A DNA stretch of 52,836 bases from Candidatus Zhuqueibacterota bacterium. GTDB taxonomy: Bacteria > Zhuqueibacterota > Zhuqueibacteria > Thermofontimicrobiales > Thiofontviventaceae. The stretch is from NCBI GenBank assembly GCA_016926625.1, contig JAFGOE010000063.1, forward strand, positions 1 through 52,836, given 5' to 3'. The position numbers were made by a program, and so were the translations under genes. The notes under the pieces are model-generated. The model was not told where the DNA came from. It saw only the letters and a program-made list of their open reading frames with translations, and did no database searches. Below, one piece after another: positions 34,567 through 43,958 of this stretch (within the stretch, counting starts at the first letter, position 1; each line of letters begins with the position of its first letter).

Positions 34567-34702
34567 GTGGAAAAGCTAGAGGCTGGATGCGAACTCCCGG
34601 TTTTTAAAAATTAAAACATCCTGCTCGATCCCGGCTTTTAAACCTGGCCGCACTCTGTATTCAAGCACCCATTCAGGGCGCGTCGCCTACTAAACCCTCC
34701 CC

Positions 34703-35971
34703 TTAAAACCGGATCTTCATCGATGAACCGTAGAAGACCCCCTTGCTGCTGGCCAGGCTTAGTCCGCTGCGACTCGATGTTCCAAAGTCGATATAAAAAT
34801 TAGCAGCATCAATGGCGAAAGCAAAACCCCATAACACATTTTCATGGGTCTTGCTAACCGAACCAAACAGATTAAATACTCCCAGGTCAAACTTGCAACC
34901 TAATGAAGTCCCATAAAATCTATTCTCCCGACCAAATTCCAAATTTAAAATCACTTTTTTAATCTGTTTTGCCAGAGCCAACCGAAAATTCACCGGAATC
35001 TTCGACCTGAACGAACTGATTGCCATGGTCGTATCGGTGGAAACCGAGTCAATATCGATATCAGACAATTGTCCGTCTCCGACCAAAAATAAAGGCTGTG
35101 TACCAAAATCGATTTTCGCTCTGGACATCTCTGTCCCACCGTACCAGTTGATCTGGGCAAACAAATTTTCAATGACAGCAGCAAATTGATAGCCACCCTG
35201 TCGAGTCTTTAATCCTAATCCCAAATCCAGTCCCATCCCACGGCCCTTGTCCGCTCTTTTTGCACTGACATCAACCACTGGTAAGATTCCATTGTCGCTG
35301 ATATCCAATGTGGCTGTCCCGTTCTCTATCCTGGCATATCCATGCCCCTGAAGATAGGCGAGTGAAACACCGACATTGATTTCATTGAAAATTATACTAC
35401 CTAATAACGGTGATTCTATCAGGATATCATTGATTAATGTAGTACCGTAAGACAACTTATATTTTCCGATTAAATAGCCACTCCCCTTAACTGAATAATC
35501 ATACTTTTTATTGCCGAATTCGACGAGAATATTCTCATAAATATGTTTAGGGATACTCACATCTCCAAAGGAACGTGTTTCGATTCCAAATCCAAAATTT
35601 TTGTATGACCAGGTCAGAACGGACGCGTTAAGTGCAATATCAAATTTCAATCCATCATCATCTATCAAATCCAGGATATCATCCTTATCCTCATTCGTTA
35701 AATAAATACTTTCTCCGTCTCCGATGTATTTTTCAATAGAATTGTAGCTGAATGAATTATTACCTAATCCAAAGTTTAGTGAATACAACACCAATTGAAA
35801 ATCCTTGTCACCGATCTCTCTCCTCGCTAAATTCGCCGGGTTCCAATACACCGCATCCACACCTCTGGAAATTGCCGTCATACTTCGCATACCAAGGCTC
35901 GCACCACTCTGTGCGAAAGCGCTGGTGAACGAACAAGTGAGTATGATGAAGATATATAATTTTTTCAACAT
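34703..35971 (-). CDS. PorV/DUF5723-like outer membrane beta-barrel protein
   Basis: A 422-residue protein. The start at 35971 (MLKKLYIFIILTCSFTSAFAQ) gives a clean signal peptide; the longer frame adds nine residues. The mature N-terminus ASLGMRSMTAISRGVDAVYWNPANLA resembles the GxxAxYWNPAxLA motif of PorV/FadL-like barrels and DUF5723 proteins. Strand-like blocks continue to a final aromatic-poor strand, GVFYGSSMKIRF. In type IX systems PorV-like proteins act in shuttling cargo; this may be such a paralog or just a porin-like barrel. It follows the 666-residue lipoprotein gene by 29 bp in one operon. Confidence 0.75.
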   Translation of the reverse strand: MLKKLYIFIILTCSFTSAFAQSGASLGMRSMTAISRGVDAVYWNPANLARREIGDKDFQLVLYSLNFGLGNNSFSYNSIEKYIGDGESIYLTNEDKDDILDLIDDDGLKFDIALNASVLTWSYKNFGFGIETRSFGDVSIPKHIYENILVEFGNKKYDYSVKGSGYLIGKYKLSYGTTLINDILIESPLLGSIIFNEINVGVSLAYLQGHGYARIENGTATLDISDNGILPVVDVSAKRADKGRGMGLDLGLGLKTRQGGYQFAAVIENLFAQINWYGGTEMSRAKIDFGTQPLFLVGDGQLSDIDIDSVSTDTTMAISSFRSKIPVNFRLALAKQIKKVILNLEFGRENRFYGTSLGCKFDLGVFNLFGSVSKTHENVLWGFAFAIDAANFYIDFGTSSRSGLSLASSKGVFYGSSMKIRF

Positions 35972-36000
35972 AGCGATTTCCTTTGCTCTTTGAAACAAAT

Positions 36001-38001
36001 TTATTCCTCTTCTGAAAGCCCTTCAGGATCGACTTTAAACTTGCCGGATATGTATACATTCTTGATTATAATATAATCATTTGCCGTTAGCGCTGAAAGA
36101 TTCGAATTGTTCAACATGCATTGATAACGATAGTATCTTGACTGACTCAGCGCTTCAATTTTTTCTTCTGTCAGACTGAAGCTTACTACAGAGATACCCG
36201 GCTCTTGCACTACACCGTTCATAAGAACCGGCTGTGGCAGATCGACTGAAAACAATGATGTATTAATATACATCGAATCAGTACCAATGAACGTATTTAG
36301 TTTCCCGGATAAGGGAATGCCATTCTCGACGGTCACATCCAAATGGGCTTCCAATAGAAATTCGCGTATATCATCACGGACATCCTCCTCGATCGTGAGC
36401 GAGTCAAAATCTGTGTACGTCGCATTGATCAGTGAGAACATTAGCGGTACATCCAAACTGTAAACAATCGAAAAATCATCATCTCGATTGAATGTCACAT
36501 CATCACCCCGAACACCTACAATACCTTTAACTATGATGCTCTCAGGTATCATATTTAAAATATCCTTGATAGTGGGTGTCTCACCATTATAATTAATTCC
36601 TTCCTTACTGAGTATGAGTGATTCTCCCTTTTCAACAACATGGTCGACGATTAACGTCCTGCTTATATTATCTCGCACTGCAATTATATTAAGTTTTAAA
36701 TCAAGATTAAATTGGGATTCAGGGAAAGATAACCGTAAGATCACATCATTGAAATCAATATTATCAAGTTGTCGCGGCGGATCGTCGAACACAGTTTCAT
36801 TAATCTCCGGAAATGGCGTACTCAAATTAATATCAGCCGTAATACTCTGTAATTCAATTTCAGAAATCGAAACATCAATTTTAAGCGAATCATCGCTCTT
36901 TATGGAATAAAATTTTCCAGCTTCCGGAGCAATAATCAGTCGCGTCTGAATGAGTAGCTTTGCGTTCTCTACCATATCCAGCTTAAGCCGGTCTAACGGG
37001 ATTTGATAATCACGTAAAAATTTTGGATTCACCTCATAGCCGAGTGTCAAAATTTCATTGCCATTTCGCTTTAAGTTGGGAATGGTGATCTCTATTCTTA
37101 CCGGTAATTCCGATTCATTATTAGTGCGAAATTGTAAGTAGCCACTCTTGATCATGGCGTAATTAATTCGTAATGAGTCAGAGTTTATATCAAGTTCTCC
37201 TGAGAGGTCGGCTGACAGAGTCTGTGCAGGTAATTTTGTCACGGCACTGTTTATACTCAGATAATCAGGACCAATTCGTACCGAAAAGCCAGAATTCGAT
37301 GGTATTTGTACTTCTCGACCTTCAGTTCCTACAAGACTTCCATATATGCGAACAGAAAACTGAGCGGATATGAACTTTCCATCGAGATTCACCGGAAATA
37401 TTTCAGTCTCGCCATCTTCAATCCGGCCAGAATCGATCGTCTGAATTAAAGAATTACCATTTCCTCTATCAAGCAAGTCTAATTTCGTATCATCGCCAAG
37501 TACAAAACCCAAATGATTTTCGATGATAATATTCATTCTTCCAGTGGTAATACTCATACTCAGAAACTCGTTGAGTGTTATCTCTTTGGTAATGGGAACG
37601 AGGTCAATCGGTGGTATCACGGCTTTTTGACCCACGCTGCTGACATATTGAGGGTATAACTCAGCAAAACTTACAACCTGCTCTACCGAATAGGCAATAT
37701 CGACAGATAAATCACCTAATTTATCTCTGAAGCTCTGGTGATTCTCAGGAATTGATAGCTTATCCTCAAGACTAAATCCCGATGTATCGCCCACACTAAT
37801 AAACAAGAGCGAATCCGTTCCGATCCGTTTAAAATCTTCAGGCTTCAGTTCATCGCCAATCCTGAGCGTATCTGCCTTGAAAAGAGGCAGTCTTGTGATC
37901 TTGACATCCCAAATCGGAGCCTTCGGATCATCGGGCAGCTTAATGGTACAATTCAAGAAGATAATCAGGATTATTATTATTGTTTTTATCTTGTTACTCA
38001 T
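36001..38001 (-). CDS. Large predicted lipoprotein of unknown family
   Basis: A 666-residue protein with a short hydrophobic leader (IKTIIIILIIFLNC) and a putative lipidated Cys18. The -1 residue is Asn, which is off the usual lipobox but is shared with the TPR lipoprotein at 47470. The rest is nearly all beta: repeated LRLSFPES, LNGKLNTFIG and SVTI/ITIPN type strands suggest several Ig-like or LEA-like sandwich domains. Long Asp/Ser/Asn-rich stretches are typical of surface proteins. I do not recognise the family. It has its own promoter and heads a two-gene operon with the PorV-like barrel, so the two probably work together at the outer membrane. Confidence 0.7.
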   Translation of the reverse strand: MSNKIKTIIIILIIFLNCTIKLPDDPKAPIWDVKITRLPLFKADTLRIGDELKPEDFKRIGTDSLLFISVGDTSGFSLEDKLSIPENHQSFRDKLGDLSVDIAYSVEQVVSFAELYPQYVSSVGQKAVIPPIDLVPITKEITLNEFLSMSITTGRMNIIIENHLGFVLGDDTKLDLLDRGNGNSLIQTIDSGRIEDGETEIFPVNLDGKFISAQFSVRIYGSLVGTEGREVQIPSNSGFSVRIGPDYLSINSAVTKLPAQTLSADLSGELDINSDSLRINYAMIKSGYLQFRTNNESELPVRIEITIPNLKRNGNEILTLGYEVNPKFLRDYQIPLDRLKLDMVENAKLLIQTRLIIAPEAGKFYSIKSDDSLKIDVSISEIELQSITADINLSTPFPEINETVFDDPPRQLDNIDFNDVILRLSFPESQFNLDLKLNIIAVRDNISRTLIVDHVVEKGESLILSKEGINYNGETPTIKDILNMIPESIIVKGIVGVRGDDVTFNRDDDFSIVYSLDVPLMFSLINATYTDFDSLTIEEDVRDDIREFLLEAHLDVTVENGIPLSGKLNTFIGTDSMYINTSLFSVDLPQPVLMNGVVQEPGISVVSFSLTEEKIEALSQSRYYRYQCMLNNSNLSALTANDYIIIKNVYISGKFKVDPEGLSEEE

Positions 38002-38035
38002 AGCTATATCCCATTAATATAATGATTATACTATT

Positions 38036-38064
38036 AATATATAATTCAAACGGACAAATAGCAA
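38036..38064 (-). promoter_or_regulatory. Promoter of the lipoprotein/PorV-like operon
   Basis: On the minus strand, TTGCTA (38064-38059), a 17 bp spacer and TATATT (38041-38036). The start should be near 38029, about 28 nt before the ATG at 38001. Confidence 0.55.
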
Positions 38065-38103
38065 TATTTATTTTAATAATCCTGCAGAAATCAGAAACAA
38101 CAC

Positions 38104-39552
38104 CTATTCAGGCATTGGAAATTCAGCCGTCAGTTCTTTGACGTCGAACGAGTAGTCCCATTGATTGAAATACAGATTTCCACCTTCCCATTCCACTTCA
38201 CCGCGCTGGAAATCGATCGTCTCTGAGCGAGGGTAAATCTTTTCAGGATACAATTTTTGAGAATAATCATCGTTCACGATTAAGCGGTAGCCGTCCATGC
38301 CACCGAGGAAGAACCATTTTTCGACTTCGTTTTTGGAATTATTTAATCCGTAGGTCACATCGACCGGTACCCATCCATACGGTTCAAAATAGATTTCTCC
38401 CCAATCATGCATCCCTTCGTCACCCGGTTCTGTGGTCCAGCCCGACTGCCACCTGGTCGGGATGTTGTTCATCCGGCATAGTGTCATGAAGAAAATAGTC
38501 TGCATCCCGCAATCGGCATGACGATTTTCGTATACATAATCGCTTATATTTCGAAATGTTGAATACTCCCGTGCCGATGCCCAGGGGATATTCTCATCGA
38601 TCCAGCGAAAGATGCGTTGAGCCATACGATACGGATTCTTCTCTGTCCCTACGATGCGTTCCGATAATTGTCTCAACTCCGGTGTGAACACGATGTGCGG
38701 TGGCCGCTCCGTTGTATACGACTTCAAATCATCTCGCAGAGCAGTGACTTGCACCAGCTCAGGATCGATATGATTATGTTCTGCAAATGATGTATAACGA
38801 AACGTGACCCGAAACTCCGTCTGCCGGCCCTTTTCCGCTTTTTTTTCGAAATAAATCGAGCGCTGTAGGAAATCTTGATTATCGGCGATGATATGCCTGG
38901 CAGGATCGGATGAGACATATTCGACTTCAACCTGCCGATTGGATACTTCCCGTGGATACGGCAGCCAGGAACGGATCGTATGGCCAGGCGGGACCGCATC
39001 ATCATCGACGATCAGTCGATACGTCACCTCTAAACGTTTGGGGTTGACATATCGCTTTTGCGTTGCCATCGAGGCATTGATGATGTTCTTTACATCGGTC
39101 ATGCGGTCATATAACGGTGCAAGGTCAGTACGACGTTCCGCTTTTTTCTTGATCAACATCGCCCGCTTGTCGATCCTGAACAAATTGGGTACAGCATTCT
39201 TGAAATATTTTTTCTCCCCGTCGATTATCTTATATTCGAGCGATCTGTTTGCCTCCCAGGTTTCGACGCTCTCCTTAGTGACATTGGGAATATAAAATTG
39301 TATCTCTTCGATTACCTGTTCTCTATCCTTCGTGAAATCAAGTCTGATTCGGTCTAATCGTTCGATTTCAAACATCATGGCCCTGCGCTGAGCGTAATCC
39401 AATTCCTTCGACTCGCATAACTTCGCCTTCATTTCCTGTTGAGCCGATGAATAGTCACCGATATCGATCATATACTGAATTTTTTCCGGCAGCTGAGCAA
39501 AGGCTTGTGTAACGAATAACACGACAAAAATGAAAATTAACTTGCATCGCAT
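38104..39552 (-). CDS. Exported transglutaminase-like protein
   Basis: A 482-residue protein with signal peptide (MRCKLIFIFVVLFVTQAFAQ). The C-terminal half is a transglutaminase-like (papain-fold) domain with the complete Cys348 (RHADCGMQ), His382 (GMHDWGEIY), Asp398 (PVDVTYG) triad. The N-terminal half is a helical and beta region with VTYRLIVDDDAVPPGHTIRSWLPYPRE, similar to the leading beta-sandwich of bacterial transglutaminase-like proteins. Such enzymes are usually proteases or amidases in bacteria. It is separated by about 100 bp from the lipoprotein gene. Substrate unknown. Confidence 0.87.
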   Translation of the reverse strand: MRCKLIFIFVVLFVTQAFAQLPEKIQYMIDIGDYSSAQQEMKAKLCESKELDYAQRRAMMFEIERLDRIRLDFTKDREQVIEEIQFYIPNVTKESVETWEANRSLEYKIIDGEKKYFKNAVPNLFRIDKRAMLIKKKAERRTDLAPLYDRMTDVKNIINASMATQKRYVNPKRLEVTYRLIVDDDAVPPGHTIRSWLPYPREVSNRQVEVEYVSSDPARHIIADNQDFLQRSIYFEKKAEKGRQTEFRVTFRYTSFAEHNHIDPELVQVTALRDDLKSYTTERPPHIVFTPELRQLSERIVGTEKNPYRMAQRIFRWIDENIPWASAREYSTFRNISDYVYENRHADCGMQTIFFMTLCRMNNIPTRWQSGWTTEPGDEGMHDWGEIYFEPYGWVPVDVTYGLNNSKNEVEKWFFLGGMDGYRLIVNDDYSQKLYPEKIYPRSETIDFQRGEVEWEGGNLYFNQWDYSFDVKELTAEFPMPE

Positions 39553-39619
39553 CGTCTAAACTCCATTTTAATTAGCTTGCATTTTTCAACACAAGATCTT
39601 CCCGATCATTAAATAGGAT

Positions 39620-39709
39620 GGGGCATATCAACCGTAAAATTCCTTTCTCACGCATCCGCTTACGATCCTGCATGATGAAGACGACTCATCATGATGTTCG
39701 ATACGCCCC
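39620..39709. repeat. Nested inverted repeats between two minus-strand genes
   Basis: Outer arms GGGGCATATC (39620-39629) and GATACGCCCC (39700-39709) match at 9 of 10 with the tenth pairing as G-U/A-C type; inner arms CATGATGA (39671-39678) and TCATCATG (39686-39693) are a perfect 8 bp stem with a 7 nt loop. The 90 bp unit may be a small repeat element or a folded 3' region of the TPR gene transcript. There is no T-run. Confidence 0.35.
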
Positions 39710-39732
39710 TTGACAAAACCCTATGTGTATCG

Positions 39733-40527
39733 CTACTCGGAAACACCCCATTCTGCAAGTGTCTCTTTGACTGTTCGTTTGTAGAATTTATCTTCGACGA
39801 CACCTTCCTGAACTTCTTCTACAGCCAGTATCTCTTTCATCAATTCAATGGCACGCTCTTTTTTACCTACCGCATAAAGAGCTTCTCCTAAAAACTGCTT
39901 GGTCGCCAGATCATCGGGCGCGATGAGTAACGATTTTTCCAGGTAAGTAATCGCCTTTTCCTTCGATGGCCATCCGAGGATGATAGGAATCTTCGGGGAT
40001 TTGAAATAGACGCGACCCAGCACTCGATACGCTCCGGCATCATCAAAGGTAGGATCGATTTCAATCGATTTCTCGCACAGCGATCGCACTTTGCCTGCCA
40101 CTCCTTTTTTTGCAGCATTTAAAATACCGTATTCCTCACTCCAAACACCCCAAATAATCGCCAGAAACAAATTGATACCTGCCGATTGCGGAAATTCCTT
40201 CAACGCTGCCTCGCCGATATTCTTCCCGTCATCGTATATTTTTTTCTTTAATTCAGAGTCACCCGTCGTATAATATCCTTTAAAATAAAGGGCACGCAGC
40301 AGTTTCCATAATGCCTCCTCTTTCACTGCTCCGCTCTCTTCCGCTACAATCTTCTCTAAAATTTCGATGGCGCCGTCGATATTCGTGCTATCGGCGATGA
40401 AAGTCTGTGGATCATATTGTTCGCCTCTTTTGTCGTACAAATGATCGGCTTTCTCCATCAACTCCTGGCCGTATACCACTGTGCTCGCCATTAAAATTAA
40501 TAATGCTAAAACACAAAATCTTTTCAT
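39733..40527 (-). CDS. Exported TPR protein (TatT-like)
   Basis: A 264-residue protein. GGAGGG upstream fixes the start at 40527 (MKRFCVLALLILMASTVVYGQ), a good signal peptide. The mature part holds helical repeats: DGAIEILEKIVAEESG, CEKSIEIDPTFDDAGAYRVLGRVYFKSP and KAITYLEKSLLIAPDDLATKQFLGEALYAVGKKERAIELM. The GILNAAKKGVAGKVR segment and the repeat order resemble the TatT-type TPR partner of TRAP transporters, but no TRAP genes are here, so that link is weak. Probably periplasmic. Confidence 0.78.
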   Translation of the reverse strand: MKRFCVLALLILMASTVVYGQELMEKADHLYDKRGEQYDPQTFIADSTNIDGAIEILEKIVAEESGAVKEEALWKLLRALYFKGYYTTGDSELKKKIYDDGKNIGEAALKEFPQSAGINLFLAIIWGVWSEEYGILNAAKKGVAGKVRSLCEKSIEIDPTFDDAGAYRVLGRVYFKSPKIPIILGWPSKEKAITYLEKSLLIAPDDLATKQFLGEALYAVGKKERAIELMKEILAVEEVQEGVVEDKFYKRTVKETLAEWGVSE

Positions 40528-40556
40528 ATTTCCCTCCAAAGTTAACTGTTTCAAAG

Positions 40557-40585
40557 AATATAATGAACAAACTCTTATATTGCAA
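40557..40585 (-). promoter_or_regulatory. Promoter of the TatT-like TPR gene
   Basis: On the minus strand, TTGCAA (40585-40580), 17 bp, TATATT (40562-40557). It lies back to back with the plus-strand promoter at 40624. Confidence 0.55.
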
Positions 40586-40623
40586 CTAATTTTTATTTGT
40601 TCTACTGTAAAAGAATATTTTTA

Positions 40624-40652
40624 TTGAATTTTAATCTTAAATTCATTATAAT
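40624..40652 (+). promoter_or_regulatory. Promoter of the MFS-HEAT gene
   Basis: TTGAAT (40624-40629), 17 bp, TATAAT (40647-40652, perfect -10). The start near 40659 leaves a leader of only about 17 nt before the ATG at 40676. Confidence 0.65.
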
Positions 40653-40675
40653 TTAAGTCTAATTCATTTTGAAGC

Positions 40676-42904
40676 ATGATTACTCTAACTCGATTGGCGA
40701 TGAATTCAGGTAGATCACTCACTCCAACTCAACAGCAAATCGGACGCAAACGCTATCTTTGGTTTACAAGCATCAACGCGATCTCGTATAGTTGTCTCGG
40801 CAATAGTATATTAATTCTCTATGCCATCAAGAACGGTGCAGACGATTTCCTGGTGGGACTCGTCACTTCATTCTTCTATCTGACCATGCCGTTCATGTTC
40901 ATGGGGAAAAAAATGGTAGCCAGACTGGGAGCAGCCCGTACCTATTCGATCAGCTGGCTGTTCCGTAATATCTCGGCCTCGTTCATGATCCTCACCCCCT
41001 TCGTGTCCGCTAAATTCGGACTCCCTTACGGCCTCCTGGTGCTTAGCCTCAGCAGTTTCGGATTCTTTGTGTTCCGCAGCGTCGGACTGACAGCCAATAC
41101 TCCCGTTATCGGTGAAATCACTACCAGGACGACCCGAGGTAACTTCATCTCTAGGATATGGCTGCATTTCAATATCTTTAATCTGTTTACAATGATCGTG
41201 CTTATCAGGGTTTTGGCGATGAAGAGTGATCTTTCTTACTTCCAATTCATCATCGCATTCGGAAGTATTATGGGTATGATCGCCGCCATTTTTATCTACT
41301 TCGTCCCTGAAAGCGAGAATCCGTTGCTGTCCGGACAGCAACCGATCAAGATCCAATGGGATTTCATCCGAGGGAATCTAAAGACCCAAAAATTGCTCAT
41401 CGCGTGGATTTCGGTCGTCATCATCGATGTACTCATAAATCCGTTCAGCATGGTAGCGCTTAAAAACGGCTACGGCATTGCCGACCAGGATGCACTTCTG
41501 TTTGCTCTCATTCAGATATTCGGTGGTATACTGGCTGCGCTGATCAACAGCCTCATCCTCGATCGAGTTGGTCCGCGTCCCATGCTGATCATCTATGTGT
41601 GCGGTTTGATCAGCATCTCATTCCTGTGGATAATAGCACCGATAAAGATGTTCATCATCTATCCTGTCCTTTTGTTTTTGATTCTCGGTATGAGTTACGC
41701 AGGCAGCATGACGACTTTGTCGCATTACTTCCTCACCATCATCCCCGATCATAAACGGGTCGGCGTCAACATGATTATTTTCATGGTTTCTGGCCTGAGC
41801 GCCGGATTGAGCGGCACCTTTTTAGGGGGAGGATTACTTAACACGTTACGCCGGCTGGGGATCGAAGGATTACATGTCTATAAACTCTACTTCTCGATTA
41901 TACTGCTGGTCCTGTTACCGCTCTTTTTTATGGTTAAACGTCTGGAACGTGTCTCCGACTGGAAAATCAGAGACGTACTTGGCGTCTTTCTGTCCTTCAG
42001 AGACATCCGCGCCCTGTTCGCTTTACAACATCTGGATAAAACCCTGAACATTCAGCAGGAATTTGAAGGCGTCGAACGCCTTCGCAATGTCCCTTCTCAA
42101 TTATCCGAAAACAAATTGTTATCTTATCTCGATTCCCCCCGTTTTACCATCCGTGGCAAGGCCCTGGCTACGCTCGGCCGATTTAAATTCTCATCCCATG
42201 CCGTTAAGGCCATTATTCATGAGGTGGAACGAGGTGAATTCACCACAGCCTATATCGCAGCAGAAATACTCGGAGAGCATAAGATCAAAGAAGCGATCCC
42301 CATCCTTCGTGAGAGCCTCGATTCTGAAGATATTTACCTCCGGGGAACCAGCATGCTTGCACTCGCAAAACTCAGGGATAACCAGTCGACCCAGAGAATT
42401 AAAGATATATTTAGTGAGACCATGAACCCGCGACTGATCATTCATGGCGCCCTGGCGATCGTGGTAATCGGTGACCTTGATAACCTGATACTGCTGTTAA
42501 ATAAATCAGCTCAGGGCGAAATTCCACATCAGGTCAGAGAAGAACTGCTGTTCAGTATCTCCGAACTATGCGGCTGCGATGAAGAATTTTATCGTTTCCT
42601 TAAGTCGTTCAAAGAAAACAAAGAACTTGGGCTATCTACGCTTAAGGAGATCATCCGTAACTATCAGATGACCTCACAGATCAATGGATCAAAAATAAGT
42701 GAATACATCGATCGTTTAGATGCAGCCCAATTATGTGATTGTGATGCAATTTCACCACTCCTGATTCAATATGCTCAAGATAATTCCTCACCAATATCAG
42801 GCACTATTGCACACTTTCTGATTACGACCGATCCGGAGTCGTTGTCCCTGGAGTTGGTACTATGCTTATTATTGGTATTGGCTAAATTCGAATTGGCCAA
42901 TTAA
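40676..42904 (+). CDS. MFS transporter fused to C-terminal HEAT repeats
   Basis: A 742-residue protein. Residues 28-425 form about 12 transmembrane helices of a major facilitator (LVGLVTSFFYLTMPFMFMGKKM, then a second half from LIAWISVVIIDVLINPFSM). After a linker (430-475), residues 480-640 are HEAT-like helical pairs: SPRFTIRGKALATLGRF, ATAYIAAEILGEHKIKEAIPIL-like repeats and YLRGTSMLALAKLRD, followed by a further 100-residue helical tail. Substrate residues are not recognisable. A soluble HEAT domain tethered to a transporter suggests regulation by, or docking of, a partner. The ATG at 40676 suits the promoter; Met9 is an alternative. Confidence 0.87.
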   Translation: MITLTRLAMNSGRSLTPTQQQIGRKRYLWFTSINAISYSCLGNSILILYAIKNGADDFLVGLVTSFFYLTMPFMFMGKKMVARLGAARTYSISWLFRNISASFMILTPFVSAKFGLPYGLLVLSLSSFGFFVFRSVGLTANTPVIGEITTRTTRGNFISRIWLHFNIFNLFTMIVLIRVLAMKSDLSYFQFIIAFGSIMGMIAAIFIYFVPESENPLLSGQQPIKIQWDFIRGNLKTQKLLIAWISVVIIDVLINPFSMVALKNGYGIADQDALLFALIQIFGGILAALINSLILDRVGPRPMLIIYVCGLISISFLWIIAPIKMFIIYPVLLFLILGMSYAGSMTTLSHYFLTIIPDHKRVGVNMIIFMVSGLSAGLSGTFLGGGLLNTLRRLGIEGLHVYKLYFSIILLVLLPLFFMVKRLERVSDWKIRDVLGVFLSFRDIRALFALQHLDKTLNIQQEFEGVERLRNVPSQLSENKLLSYLDSPRFTIRGKALATLGRFKFSSHAVKAIIHEVERGEFTTAYIAAEILGEHKIKEAIPILRESLDSEDIYLRGTSMLALAKLRDNQSTQRIKDIFSETMNPRLIIHGALAIVVIGDLDNLILLLNKSAQGEIPHQVREELLFSISELCGCDEEFYRFLKSFKENKELGLSTLKEIIRNYQMTSQINGSKISEYIDRLDAAQLCDCDAISPLLIQYAQDNSSPISGTIAHFLITTDPESLSLELVLCLLLVLAKFELAN

Positions 42905-42986
42905 TTTTAAATTTTATGAAACATTAACACATCCATTTCATAGAATGATGTACGTAAAACTGTATTAAATTCATAGGAGATACACT

Positions 42987-43943
42987 ATGCGAAAGTTACT
43001 AATTTTCACTCTAGTTTTTTCTCTTGGTGCTACAACCTTTGCTTTCTCGCAATACCGCGTGAAAAACGAACCCTTACCCGTAACAGAGGAAAATGCCGGG
43101 TATTCCTTCATGCAGCCACGATGGTCTCCCGACGGATCTAAAATTGCGGTTACCGCAGATCGGTATAACGGTATATGGATCGCAGAAGCCGATGGCTCAG
43201 GGATGTCCCAACTCACCGACGACCAATCAGCAGGTTATGGTTTCGAATGGTCATCAGATTCCAAAGCCATCATAAGCCGTATCGCTCAATACGAGGGATT
43301 CCGGCGTTATAATGCCATCAAGATGTACGATGTCAGCACTGGCGCATCAAAGCTGCTGTCCGATGTGCGGACATCCATGTCCGGTCTGCCGCAATGGTTT
43401 GATAACGATCAAAAGGTCATCATATTTTCGGATAATGTGCTGGAAATCTTCGAGACCGGCCGAAACGTAAGCTCCCTGAACAAATCGAAAAGGGCATCTT
43501 CCGTGTTTTTCCTTAAAGACGATTACATCGGAAAGGCTGATCTCGATTCTAAAGAAATCATTGACCTTGCTCCAGTCGAAAACGAGCGCTACCTTAATTT
43601 AACCATGTCCCCAGATCAATCAAAGCTCGCGTTTGAAGTCATGGGAGGCAGCATGTACGTCATCAATACAGACGGTACCGGACTGATCGATCTGGGAACA
43701 GGATTTAGACCGCAATGGGCTCCTGATTCGCGACATTTGGTATACATGGTCACACAAGATGACGGACATCAGTATGTAAGTTCGGACATACAGATAATCG
43801 ACATTTATACTAAAGAAATATCACGACTCTCATTCGCAACCGATAAACTGGAGATGAACCCTTCATGGTCACCTCAGGGTGATAAGATCGCCTTCGATGT
43901 GATGGATGAAGGAAAAGTCTATGTAATCGAACTGACAAAATAA
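42987..43943 (+). CDS. Exported TolB-like beta-propeller protein
   Basis: A 318-residue protein with a signal peptide (LLIFTLVFSLGATTFAFSQ). The mature part carries WD40-like/PD40 repeats of the TolB kind: QPRWSPDGSKIAVTADR, FEWSSDSKAII, LTMSPDQSKLAFEVMGG, PQWAPDSRHLVYMV and NPSWSPQGDKIAFDV, giving a six-bladed propeller. Without the N-terminal TolB domain it is probably a periplasmic binding or scaffold protein, not the Tol-Pal TolB. GGAG lies 8 nt before the start. The amidase gene follows after 15 bp, so the two are one operon. Confidence 0.85.
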   Translation: MRKLLIFTLVFSLGATTFAFSQYRVKNEPLPVTEENAGYSFMQPRWSPDGSKIAVTADRYNGIWIAEADGSGMSQLTDDQSAGYGFEWSSDSKAIISRIAQYEGFRRYNAIKMYDVSTGASKLLSDVRTSMSGLPQWFDNDQKVIIFSDNVLEIFETGRNVSSLNKSKRASSVFFLKDDYIGKADLDSKEIIDLAPVENERYLNLTMSPDQSKLAFEVMGGSMYVINTDGTGLIDLGTGFRPQWAPDSRHLVYMVTQDDGHQYVSSDIQIIDIYTKEISRLSFATDKLEMNPSWSPQGDKIAFDVMDEGKVYVIELTK

Positions 43944-43958
43944 CGAACGGAGCTAATC

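Larger units (their letters stand above)
34315..34702. other. Intergenic region with inverted repeats and a possible decayed MITE
   Basis: 388 bp between converging genes. It contains a 9 bp stem at 34328-34360, a possible relic of the 2031-2153 element at 34375-34487, and a GC-rich hairpin at 34544-34566. No ORF can be supported. Confidence 0.55.
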
